Shown here: piece by piece, positions 1 through 7,668 of the stretch | Numbering within the stretch: the stretch's first letter is position 1 | Layout: each line of letters begins with the position of its first letter | Source: Lachnospiraceae bacterium UBA4338 | GTDB taxonomy: Bacteria > Bacillota > Clostridia > Lachnospirales > Lachnospiraceae | Reading direction: 5' to 3' | DNA: 64,000 bases | Assembly: GCA_002393735.1 (NCBI GenBank) | Contig: DGTK01000002.1 | Location: 10,906 to 74,905, forward strand | The notes under the pieces: model-generated | What the model was told of the DNA's origin: nothing | What the model saw: the letters and a program-made list of their open reading frames with translations, nothing else | Database searches by the model: none | Translations under genes and position numbers: made by a program

Positions 1-298
1 TAGTGAAAATATCAGAGAAACCTGTCACTTCAAAAATCTCCGTCACGATATCATTGAGATTTGTTACCTTCATGCTTCCCTGCTTATTCATTGTCTTCTG
101 AAGAGATAATAATACACGAAGACCTGCTGAAGAAACATATTCAAGTTTCTCCATGTCAATCACAAGTTCCTTAACCGGTTCGGCACCACCGAGAACACCA
201 CTCATATAGCTCTCAAGCTCTGGAGCTGTAGTAGTATCAAGTCTTCCTTCAATAACAACTGTTAATTTGCTTCCTTCTGCTTTCTTACTAATATTCAC
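1..298 (-). CDS. STAS-domain anti-sigma factor antagonist (partial)
   Basis: About 99 codons are visible from a GTG start; the C-terminus lies beyond the window edge. The protein has the STAS fold signature: an N-terminal beta region with VVIEGRLDTTTAPEL, then VIDMEKLEYVSSAGLRVLL, in which the serine of SSAGLR matches the phosphorylatable serine of SpoIIAA/RsbV proteins. AGGAGA lies 8 bases upstream of the GTG. The gene follows an ATPase-like gene by 4 bases, so the two are probably co-transcribed as a partner-switching pair. By family it would bind a kinase-type anti-sigma factor. Its sigma or other target cannot be seen here. Confidence 0.85.
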   Translation of the reverse strand, partial: MNISKKAEGSKLTVVIEGRLDTTTAPELESYMSGVLGGAEPVKELVIDMEKLEYVSSAGLRVLLSLQKTMNKQGSMKVTNLNDIVTEIFEVTGFSDIFT

Positions 299-302
299 TG
301 TC

Positions 303-890
303 TTATTCTCCTATCTTCTTATAAATAATCATCTCTACTGAATCATTCATGATACCAACCTGTACATCATCTGCAAGATTAGCAACGATTGATTTCTCGA
401 GTTCATCCCAATGTTCATCATCTTTACCGATGTTCTCTTTATACTGATTGAATGACCATGTATATGTCATACCAACATTGGAAGGATCCACATCATAAAG
501 AAGACCTTTTACCAGGAAATCTCCCGGATTATCTGTTGCAGGCTCAAGTGCTCTTTCAAAAATCTCCTTCACCTTGCCCATGAAGCCCTTGGCTTCTATA
601 TTCTTACCTGAAGAGGAAACATCCATTAAGCTCTTACGCATCTCTGAATTAACTGTAGTTGTTGTAACCAGATGCAGCTGGAAATTCTTCTTCTCATCTT
701 CTATCCAGAATAATGCTACACATTCCCCTGTAATAGCCTTAAGCATTCCCATCATCTCTTCTGCAAGAAGTTTAAGATGAATTGTTTCTTTCATTGAAAG
801 TTTCTTATAAACCGCAAGCTCATCAATCTGCTCGATAGCTTCGTCCATTCCGCCACCTTCACTGGAAACAGTAATAACGTCTGTTTTCAT
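303..890 (-). CDS. Possible anti-sigma/HATPase-like regulatory protein
   Basis: 195 residues, no signal peptide or membrane segment. A segment near residues 38-52 (HLKLLAEEMMGML) resembles the N-box helix of RsbW/SpoIIAB-type GHKL ATPases, and a later glycine-containing stretch (SSSGKNIEAKGFMGKV) could be the ATP-lid region. The gene sits immediately upstream of a STAS protein, the usual partner of such kinases, which is the main support for the call. AAGGAG precedes the ATG by about 8 bases. The similarity is weak by eye and no clear G1 box (DxGxG) is visible, so this may be a degenerate or non-ATPase member. Confidence 0.4.
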   Translation of the reverse strand: MKTDVITVSSEGGGMDEAIEQIDELAVYKKLSMKETIHLKLLAEEMMGMLKAITGECVALFWIEDEKKNFQLHLVTTTTVNSEMRKSLMDVSSSGKNIEAKGFMGKVKEIFERALEPATDNPGDFLVKGLLYDVDPSNVGMTYTWSFNQYKENIGKDDEHWDELEKSIVANLADDVQVGIMNDSVEMIIYKKIGE

Positions 891-979
891 GCTTTTTGCT
901 CCTTATCATTATTATTCTTGGAAGGCGTATAACCACCCACTTGCTATTTTATCACAATAACTTATTAAAAGCAATTAGC

Positions 980-1004
980 AAGGGGGCAGAAAACCTGCCC
1001 CCGT
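980..1004 (-). terminator. Hairpin after the 254-codon gene region
   Basis: GGGGGCAGGTTTTCTGCCCCC on the minus strand forms a strong stem just past the stop of the upstream gene. The tract after it (TTGCTAATTGCTTTT) is only moderately T-rich, so it may be a weak terminator or a processing hairpin. Confidence 0.5.
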
Positions 1005-1027
1005 AATACTTAAATTTTTATAAAGAA

Positions 1028-1717
1028 TTAAACTGCTCTTCCAAGGCTGTCATATAATTTCTTGAATAATGAATCCTCATCCACTTCTCTTTCACTGTTA
1101 ATTGCATTAATATAATCAAACAGTGAATTCATAAGGTCAAGGGCCTTATTGAGCATTCTGTTATTAAGATGTGTCATATCCTTCTCACCTATTGTGGTAA
1201 GTCTTTCAAGATAATCATCCTTCTTCCAGATATCCTCTGAATTAAATAAATCTGACTTAAGAAGATTCTTTGTCTCTGCGCTGTTATCAAGGCTTAAAGC
1301 TAGCGCTGCAAATGAAGGAAAGTCAGTATATGTCGGATCCTGACGGTTTGGATCAAACTGGCGGGCGAACATTTTGCCGGTAGCATCAACGCCTTTAATA
1401 ATATAATTCTTCTCTTCACCATTGTCTTCCATCACAATATCAAACTGCTGCATGGATTTGCTGTATGAGAATACTATGTCACCCGAGGCTGACCTTTGAA
1501 GAATCATCTCTTCCACGGTTATTGTGGTTGAAAGATATGCGGTATACGGAACCACCTTATTGTTTTTTAATTCTCCCAAATCTCTCATCTCTTCGCTTCC
1601 TTCCGAATTTTTTGTTGTTAGTACATCCATAAAGGAATTAATAGTTTCGGCCAAACCTGTGTACATATTCTTACCTGAAGTACCATAACAAGCTGGCCAC
1701 GTAATCTGATAACTCAT
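1028..1717 (-). CDS. Uncharacterised protein, 229 residues
   Basis: Not recognised. The start is set at the ATG at 1717, which has GGAGAGGAG five bases upstream and gives MSYQITWPACYG. An in-frame extension to 1792 has no ribosome binding site. The product is soluble, without a signal peptide, and mixed alpha/beta in character. Its C-terminal part is acidic and helical (DLMNSLFDYINAINSEREVDED). It contains two cysteine-poor halves and no catalytic motif that I can name. It lies upstream of the ATPase/STAS pair, separated by a hairpin, so a functional link is only a possibility. Confidence 0.6.
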   Translation of the reverse strand: MSYQITWPACYGTSGKNMYTGLAETINSFMDVLTTKNSEGSEEMRDLGELKNNKVVPYTAYLSTTITVEEMILQRSASGDIVFSYSKSMQQFDIVMEDNGEEKNYIIKGVDATGKMFARQFDPNRQDPTYTDFPSFAALALSLDNSAETKNLLKSDLFNSEDIWKKDDYLERLTTIGEKDMTHLNNRMLNKALDLMNSLFDYINAINSEREVDEDSLFKKLYDSLGRAV

Positions 1718-1834
1718 AATTACTCCTCTCCGTTGCCTAAAAAAAAGACAACTCTTGTGTGCGTTCATTCCTTTGCCACAATCGCCATCCATAGCTAGCC
1801 TATATGTTACTCAATATTTATATCGGAAGTTCTC

Positions 1835-1875
1835 AAAAAAAATTAACCCGGGTGGCCCAAATCACCGCCCGGGTT
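1835..1875 (-). terminator. Rho-independent terminator
   Basis: On the minus strand AACCCGGGCGG and CCACCCGGGTT form a GC-rich stem, followed by AATTTTTTTT. It lies 16 bases past the stop of the membrane-anchored protein gene. Confidence 0.85.
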
Positions 1876-1890
1876 TCCAAAATCTTTATT

Positions 1891-3465
1891 TTATTCCTGT
1901 TCCGGATATGTATAACTTACAAATCCTGCATCTGATACCGCATCATACATTCCTGTCTCTCCAAGTCTTTCAGGCATCTCATCTTCATCATACATCCAGT
2001 ATAAATGACTCCACATCATAAATCCTTCAGGAAGTTCGTAAAGACAGATGTCAGGAAGATATATTTCCATGTAATGGCCTTCAGTAATGCCATATACATT
2101 ATCGTATACATATTTGACTTTCCAGTCGTCCTCAACGGATATTTCCTCTTTGCCTGGTTTCTCATCAAGTTCAACTGACTCAATCTTTGTAAGATAATGA
2201 TAATCTCCAATACGTACCACATCTCCAAACTGACCTTTACCTGAGGCTAAATAAACGGTGGAATCATATCCATCTCCTGACTCGCCCATGTTTGAATCAT
2301 GATAATATGCAGTGAAGCTGCCATCAGTACCAACACTTAAATCAGTACCCCATGCACCTGCGCCGCTGGTAAAGCTCATTTCAAGAGGGCCATACTGACT
2401 GAAGAATTCCTGGGCGGTCATTTTTTCACCGCTCTCATATTCAGAAGCCAATGTAGCATAATCATAGGCTGATTGATAAGTATATGATGTATTCAAATAT
2501 CCATTATTATGATCCTTGGCAATAATATCGCCATAAGGACGGTTAAACATCAGAACTTCGTCTATTTCATTGGAATAAGTCTTAAGGATGTCATTGAACT
2601 GTTCTTCGGATATTATTGTGCCGTCAGAATCTGAATATGCTTTAAAATACATTTCCTCAGCATTATCCCACTCATCCCATGTAGAGCAGACTAAATCAGG
2701 CTCGAATTCCTGACCGTTCCAGTGATATGTTTTATAATACTCTGTTACTGCTTCATCACCATCACTTGTCCAAACCATCATGTTTCCAGGTGTTGTGGAA
2801 GTAGCTATCATGAAGCCTGCTCCACCACCAATATCATAATCAGCTCCTTCAATAGAGAATATCGGTTCATTGGAACTTCCATCCCAGATATCAAGGTTTG
2901 CTATGTACATATCCTGGGTTGATGTTCCTGCTCTGTGAACCACTATCATCTCAGGCTTGCCGTCTCCTGTAAGGTCGGCGAAGGCGATTTTGTTACCCTG
3001 TGAGTAAGTTGAGATATCCCACTGACCATCATAGTAATACCAGTAATAATCCCAGTCATATCCTTCGATGTCTTCTTCTAAGTCATAGAGAATATTCTGA
3101 TATACCGTATATCTTGGATCGTAGATTTCCTGATTATCTTCATCATCATCTTTTTCCTCTTCGCCATCCGTAACAACTTCTGTATTCTCTATGGCAAGAG
3201 GATTAAGACCGTCCGGTACATCCACCGAAACCTGGGGACCCGGGTCCACCATAGGCATTACCGGTTCTTTATGGCCGTTGATTACTATAACCACACCAAC
3301 TATAATGGCAATTAACAGAATTAATCCTATAAAAAGTACAATAACCACTGCGGCTATAATACCTATAATAAGCCCTGTCTTTTTCTTCTTAGGCGGCTGC
3401 TGTGCTGCCTGCTGCATCGGCTGGCCCTGCGGCGCCTGATTCAAATTCTCGTTGTCCATACTCAT
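1891..3465 (-). CDS. Membrane-anchored extracellular protein, unknown function
   Basis: 524 residues. A Q/P-rich cytoplasmic head (residues 1-30, with a KKKK stop-transfer signal) is followed by one long hydrophobic segment (about 31-62), an acidic linker rich in D/E, and a large extracellular domain. Around residues 165-175 FADLTGDGKPEMI matches the calcium-loop-like motif of FG-GAP/VCBS-type repeats. The chain is rich in Y, W and D. GGGAG lies close to the ATG at 3465 and at better spacing from a second ATG six bases on (3459), so the start may be two codons shorter. Probably a surface sensor or binding protein. No enzyme motif was seen. Confidence 0.65.
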   Translation of the reverse strand: MSMDNENLNQAPQGQPMQQAAQQPPKKKKTGLIIGIIAAVVIVLFIGLILLIAIIVGVVIVINGHKEPVMPMVDPGPQVSVDVPDGLNPLAIENTEVVTDGEEEKDDDEDNQEIYDPRYTVYQNILYDLEEDIEGYDWDYYWYYYDGQWDISTYSQGNKIAFADLTGDGKPEMIVVHRAGTSTQDMYIANLDIWDGSSNEPIFSIEGADYDIGGGAGFMIATSTTPGNMMVWTSDGDEAVTEYYKTYHWNGQEFEPDLVCSTWDEWDNAEEMYFKAYSDSDGTIISEEQFNDILKTYSNEIDEVLMFNRPYGDIIAKDHNNGYLNTSYTYQSAYDYATLASEYESGEKMTAQEFFSQYGPLEMSFTSGAGAWGTDLSVGTDGSFTAYYHDSNMGESGDGYDSTVYLASGKGQFGDVVRIGDYHYLTKIESVELDEKPGKEEISVEDDWKVKYVYDNVYGITEGHYMEIYLPDICLYELPEGFMMWSHLYWMYDEDEMPERLGETGMYDAVSDAGFVSYTYPEQE

Positions 3466-3472
3466 TTCTCCC

Positions 3473-4207
3473 TTAATAATTCACAATGTGTGTATTTATA
3501 AGTACATCCACCATCCTGTATGCTCCTGCCAAGTAACAAAGCAGGTTGAGCCATATAAACTTATGTGGATTTCCGCTTTCATTTATAACTTTATCATAAA
3601 TGATAATTAATGCAAAAACTAAAATATAATCAATCAGAACTGCTGACAAATCTGTCATTCCCGGAATCAGTATTCCAACTACTCCAAGAAGCACGGAAAG
3701 AAGCAGTATTGATACGGACTTACTTTTTATTATATCCATATCTTCTTTTGTAATCTTCTTAAATCCAAACAGCACCAGTATTACCATAAGCGTAATAATA
3801 AGCGCTGCAGATGTCAGATACTTTGCAAGTCCCTCCATCACATAGTTTAACACATTATCCTCAAATGATATCATATCAAGATTTGTTCCATCTGCGATAT
3901 GCATCATGTTTCCAACGCTTATTACAGGCATAAATGCCATAATAAAGCTTTCAGCAAAGAAGAAGTCCTTCACCTTATAACTCTTTATATATGCAAGCGG
4001 CATCAGTAAAAGGACTATAAGTATGGTCATCATCATTGCCCATATTAGGACATCGAAGAAAAGCCCATACTCAGCATTCCACATCATGGAAAGATAGATT
4101 CCGGCTCCGTCAGTCTTACATACATCCCAGAGCGTATATCCCGTTAATGCTGCTGCCATTATAAGTGTAAGAACATATATTATATTTTTGGATTTCTCTT
4201 TATTCAT
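3473..4207 (-). CDS. Multi-pass membrane protein, unknown function
   Basis: About 244 residues with six or more hydrophobic segments and short loops (for example WAMMMTILIVLLLMPLAYI and VSILLLSVLLGVVGILI). No recognised motif. Start chosen at the ATG at 4207, which has GTGAGG just upstream; a GTG three codons earlier is possible. It follows the larger polytopic gene by a few bases and precedes the FG-GAP-like protein by 7 bases, so the three are probably one transcript. They may act together at the envelope, but nothing in the sequence shows how. Confidence 0.6.
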   Translation of the reverse strand: MNKEKSKNIIYVLTLIMAAALTGYTLWDVCKTDGAGIYLSMMWNAEYGLFFDVLIWAMMMTILIVLLLMPLAYIKSYKVKDFFFAESFIMAFMPVISVGNMMHIADGTNLDMISFEDNVLNYVMEGLAKYLTSAALIITLMVILVLFGFKKITKEDMDIIKSKSVSILLLSVLLGVVGILIPGMTDLSAVLIDYILVFALIIIYDKVINESGNPHKFIWLNLLCYLAGAYRMVDVLINTHIVNY

Positions 4208-4212
4208 AAGCC

Positions 4213-5355
4213 TCACACAAAAAGATAAATCTCATATATTAATTTCCATACCGCGCCTGCAAATACCAGAAGGTAAGGATACATTAATCCTCTTTCCTTA
4301 AGATTCTTATAATCTGATATTTGCTTAATCAGGTCAGCTGATATAACTATTCCAACCACCATTGTTCCAAAACTCGCCCTGTCAGGATAATGCGGTGAAA
4401 GCATCATTGCAAGATAAGATATAAGCATATAAAGAATAAGTGCGATATGGCTTATATCAGGTTTCTGTTTTAAAACAATAACATATATAAGTATAAGTAA
4501 AACCATTATGACGGTTATCGGGAATAAGTATGCCCCGTAGCCTGTCAGCATGGATATTATTCTCTCTCTGATGGTTACTAAAAGTGATACTTTCTCAATT
4601 GTGTCAACTCTTACGAAATTGCCCGGAGCCAGTATCATTACAGCGCTTCCTATGGCGCCACCTGCTGCACCTGTGTACATCCACAAAGGAGCCTTTTTCT
4701 TAAACTTGATAATAATATAAAGAATTACTCCTATCGCAAGCACTGTACTTGCAGGTCCCATATTCTCATTACTCCAGCCTGTCATAATGGAAAGAGGAAT
4801 CATGAGAACTGTGATAAGCACATTTATACCGCCTTTGCAAAGGCTGCACTCTTTTTCATCAAGATAATCTCTTAAAACCTTTATATATAAATATACAAAG
4901 GCCAGAATCCAGCAGGAAGAGAAAACATAATTAACGCATCCTGCTTCCCAGAACATACTCATTTTGATATTTGGATTTGCAAAGATCAGCATCGAAGATA
5001 CTCCCACATATGTGTAGAGATTCTTTGATTTTGCCATGATACATATAAGATAAGACAGAAGGGCAAACATAATCATATTTATTATGTCTGCGCCAAGATT
5101 TCCTGTCATAATGACTAACTGAAGAATTGAATGGGTGACACTTCTGCCGCCCCAGTTAAAATAATGCCAAACCTGGCTTTCTATTACATCTGATATACCT
5201 GATAAAGGCGCTCCTGTGGCAAGATTGGTTGAATACCAGATGTCATCCATCATAAACACCATCAGTCTGTGGTAGATGAACATAAGAACCAGTAATACCC
5301 CTAAGGCAATACAGGACAGAATAAAATATTTATTTATCTTCTTCTGTTTCTCCAT
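4213..5355 (-). CDS. Polytopic membrane protein, DUF6056-like
   Basis: 380 residues with around ten transmembrane segments. An extracytoplasmic loop after the first segment holds MMDDIWYSTN, which recalls the acidic D-D/E pair of GT-C-type glycosyltransferases. The later motifs WSNENMGP and APGNFVRV are what I associate with the DUF6056 membrane family found beside polysaccharide genes. The call rests on memory of those motifs. The start overlaps the preceding VTT gene by 26 bases, with GAAGAGG immediately upstream of the ATG. A role in transferring or building surface glycans is inference only. Confidence 0.55.
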   Translation of the reverse strand: MEKQKKINKYFILSCIALGVLLVLMFIYHRLMVFMMDDIWYSTNLATGAPLSGISDVIESQVWHYFNWGGRSVTHSILQLVIMTGNLGADIINMIMFALLSYLICIMAKSKNLYTYVGVSSMLIFANPNIKMSMFWEAGCVNYVFSSCWILAFVYLYIKVLRDYLDEKECSLCKGGINVLITVLMIPLSIMTGWSNENMGPASTVLAIGVILYIIIKFKKKAPLWMYTGAAGGAIGSAVMILAPGNFVRVDTIEKVSLLVTIRERIISMLTGYGAYLFPITVIMVLLILIYVIVLKQKPDISHIALILYMLISYLAMMLSPHYPDRASFGTMVVGIVISADLIKQISDYKNLKERGLMYPYLLVFAGAVWKLIYEIYLFV

Positions 5356-5953
5356 TAACCTCTTCGTCCCCTTTTATACCCTTCATATATTTATCTTTTA
5401 TTATCTTTGACAATACATATGTAAGCACTATAATTCCAATGGCCGGAATGAACATTACGGGCTTTGAGAAAGCATCCACAAAACTCACTCCAAAAAGTGA
5501 AAGCAGTAAAATCATCACGCTTTTGGCCAATGAAATGGTAATCACATATTTTCTGTCATTATAATCTGCCGTGCCAAAGGCAATATTCAGTACGGATGAC
5601 GGAGTAAATGGCATAACGGCTATCACAAAAAGTACCGCCGGACTGATGCCGGCCACCCATACTCTCAATCGGTGAATTCTTTGGAATCTGCCCTCTGATT
5701 TAAGGGCGATTTTTTTGACCACAATTCTAAAAAAGTAAAATACAATAACCGAACCTATTACATTTCCTATCCAGCTGTACAAAAAGCCTTTGATTCCCCC
5801 GTATACCGCTACGTTAAGAGTAACTATCAACACTAATGGAAATGCTGGAAAGAAGGATTCCGCTACTGAAATCAAAATAGGAAACAGAGGTTCCAGGTCT
5901 CTGTACTTCTCGAATATTTCATTGATATATGAGGCAATTTCCGAAGGGTTCAT
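5330..5953 (-). CDS. VTT/TVP38-TMEM64-like membrane protein
   Basis: 207 residues with five or six transmembrane segments. The central region runs from LNVAVYGGIKGFLYSWIGNV to GISPAVLFVIAVMPFTPSSV and on to a final helix before a charged tail. The GG...G and F-TPS motifs separated by a basic loop are typical of the VTT (SNARE-associated, DedA-like) superfamily, whose members act in lipid scrambling or undecaprenyl phosphate recycling. The gene begins one base past the rpe stop and overlaps the next gene, so it is translationally coupled on both sides. The exact subfamily is uncertain. Confidence 0.65.
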   Translation of the reverse strand: MNPSEIASYINEIFEKYRDLEPLFPILISVAESFFPAFPLVLIVTLNVAVYGGIKGFLYSWIGNVIGSVIVFYFFRIVVKKIALKSEGRFQRIHRLRVWVAGISPAVLFVIAVMPFTPSSVLNIAFGTADYNDRKYVITISLAKSVMILLLSLFGVSFVDAFSKPVMFIPAIGIIVLTYVLSKIIKDKYMKGIKGDEEVNGETEEDK

Positions 5954-6613
5954 TTAACTATTCATCATCCCCAGTAATTCCACCGCATTAGCATAAGTAT
6001 CCCCTCCGAATACGGCAGAACCGGCCACAATTACATTAGCTCCGGCATCAAGGGCTTCTTTAAGAGTTTCCTTGCCAAGACCGCCATCTACTTCAATGTC
6101 AATATCAAGTCCCTGACGCTCTATCTCTGCCTTAACAGCCTTTACCTTGTCTGTACATTCGTGAATGTATTTCTGACCACCAAATCCCGGATGTACCGTC
6201 ATTACAAGTATCATATCAATTAAGTTAAGATATGGAAATACTTCTTTAATGTCTGTTTCAGGATTAATAGCAAGACCAACCTTAACGCCTAAGTCTCTGA
6301 TGTCCTTCAGCACTTTCTCAGGATCATCCAGTGTCTCAATATGAACTGAGATTAAGTCAGCACCGCTCTTAACGAAATACTCTAAATATCTCTCAGGCTT
6401 TTCAATCATAAGATGTGTATCCATTACGATATGCGTTGCCTTCTTGATTGACTTAAGTACCGGCATACCAAAAGAAATGGATGGCACAAACATTCCGTCC
6501 ATTACATCAAAGTGCAGGTATTTAGCCCCCGCCTTTTCTATTAACTCAATCTCCTCACCCAGTTTGGTGAAGTCTGCTGATAATATTGATGGTGCAAGTA
6601 TTCTTTCTCTCAT
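5954..6613 (-). CDS. rpe: Ribulose-phosphate 3-epimerase
   Basis: 219 residues, full length for the family. It interconverts ribulose-5-phosphate and xylulose-5-phosphate in the non-oxidative pentose phosphate pathway. TIM-barrel motifs are present in order: APSILSADFTKLGEE at the start, LHFDVMDGMFVPSISFG with the metal-binding His-Asp, DTHLMIEKPE, VMTVHPGFGGQ, and DGGLGKET with the second catalytic Asp. The preceding gene in the transcript is rsgA, a conserved Firmicute pairing, but here the two are separated by an unusual GC-rich 149-base spacer. Confidence 0.97.
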   Translation of the reverse strand: MRERILAPSILSADFTKLGEEIELIEKAGAKYLHFDVMDGMFVPSISFGMPVLKSIKKATHIVMDTHLMIEKPERYLEYFVKSGADLISVHIETLDDPEKVLKDIRDLGVKVGLAINPETDIKEVFPYLNLIDMILVMTVHPGFGGQKYIHECTDKVKAVKAEIERQGLDIDIEVDGGLGKETLKEALDAGANVIVAGSAVFGGDTYANAVELLGMMNS

Positions 6614-6762
6614 TGTTCTCTGTCCCGCTCGCCTCTCACGCCTGCCGCCTCGCGCCCAGTCACGCCTTCAGCCTCTCTGGCCCAGCGCCCAGCCTGGCCA
6701 CCTCCTAGCCTCTCTCCGGTCCGGCCCCGCGCGCCACGCTTGCCTCGGGATTTTCCTTTCTT
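6614..6762. other. GC-rich spacer between rsgA and rpe
   Basis: 149 bases, very rich in C on the plus strand (G on the transcript), in a genome whose other spacers are AT-rich. It shows no convincing reading frame or single dominant hairpin. It contains CGCTCGCCT at 6626-6634, which recurs in two other spacers (14390, 51352). Function unknown. Confidence 0.7.
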
Positions 6763-7668
6763 TTAGTACTTATTGTTATTCTTGATTTCCTCGTATATCG
6801 CTACGTAATTCTCGTACCTTACCCTGCTGATAAGCCCCACTTCCACCGCGTCCTTGACGCCGCATTCCTTCTCCTTATCGTGCATGCAGGATGAGAACTT
6901 GCAATCGCCTTCATACGCTGTAAATTCAGGATAATAATGCTTAAGCTCTCTTTCGTCCATCTCAGGGACATATACCGAACTAAAGCCCGGCGTATCCATG
7001 ATAAATGAACTCACATTATCTATATCAACTGCGAATAACTCAGCATGCCTTGTGGTATGCTTACCACGCGATATCTTGGCGCTGATTTCACCGGTCTCCA
7101 TCTGATCTCTTCCAAGAAGATAATTTATCATGGTGGATTTACCAACACCACTCGGTCCCGCTATCGCAGTAGTTTTACCCTTTAGCACTTCCTTAACAGC
7201 CTTGGTATTTTCATCATTCTTAACAGAACAGAGAATTATATCTATTCCTGACTTACCATAGATATCCAGGATTTCATTCTTCTTATCCTCATCAGATAAA
7301 TCATATTTATTAAAACAAAGTATGCAGGGTAAATCCTGCATCTTCATACTCAGGATAAGCCTGTCCAGAAGATTATAATTTACATCCGGACTTCTCATGG
7401 CGCTCACAATGAGGCACTGATCCACATTGGCAGCCTTGGGTCTGATAAGTTCATTATTACGCACAGAAAGTGCCGTAATGTTGCCGAGTTTCTCTTCAAC
7501 ATTATGACACTTAATCTCTACATTATCTCCCACTATGGGTTTAAGCCCGTCTTTACGTAAGGTGCCTTTGGCTTTACATTCAACCACACCTATTCCATCT
7601 ACATAAACGTAGAAAAAGCCGGCTATTTGTTTAATTAATTTGCCTGTATATACTTCATTAGCTGTCAA
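6763..7668 (-). CDS. rsgA: Ribosome small subunit-dependent GTPase A
   Basis: Circularly permuted GTPase that assists late 30S subunit maturation. It has an N-terminal OB-fold (about 5-70), then NKYDL (G4) ahead of GPSGVGKSTMINYL (G1) and DTPGFS (G3), the permuted order specific to RsgA. A C-terminal zinc site follows, with CKFSSCMHDKEKECGV. A TTG at 7668 has GAGGTGG upstream and is my preferred start. An ATG at 7680 is the alternative, with a weaker AAGG upstream. Either start overlaps the end of prkC, so the kinase and this GTPase are translationally coupled. Confidence 0.93.
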   Translation of the reverse strand: MTANEVYTGKLIKQIAGFFYVYVDGIGVVECKAKGTLRKDGLKPIVGDNVEIKCHNVEEKLGNITALSVRNNELIRPKAANVDQCLIVSAMRSPDVNYNLLDRLILSMKMQDLPCILCFNKYDLSDEDKKNEILDIYGKSGIDIILCSVKNDENTKAVKEVLKGKTTAIAGPSGVGKSTMINYLLGRDQMETGEISAKISRGKHTTRHAELFAVDIDNVSSFIMDTPGFSSVYVPEMDERELKHYYPEFTAYEGDCKFSSCMHDKEKECGVKDAVEVGLISRVRYENYVAIYEEIKNNNKY

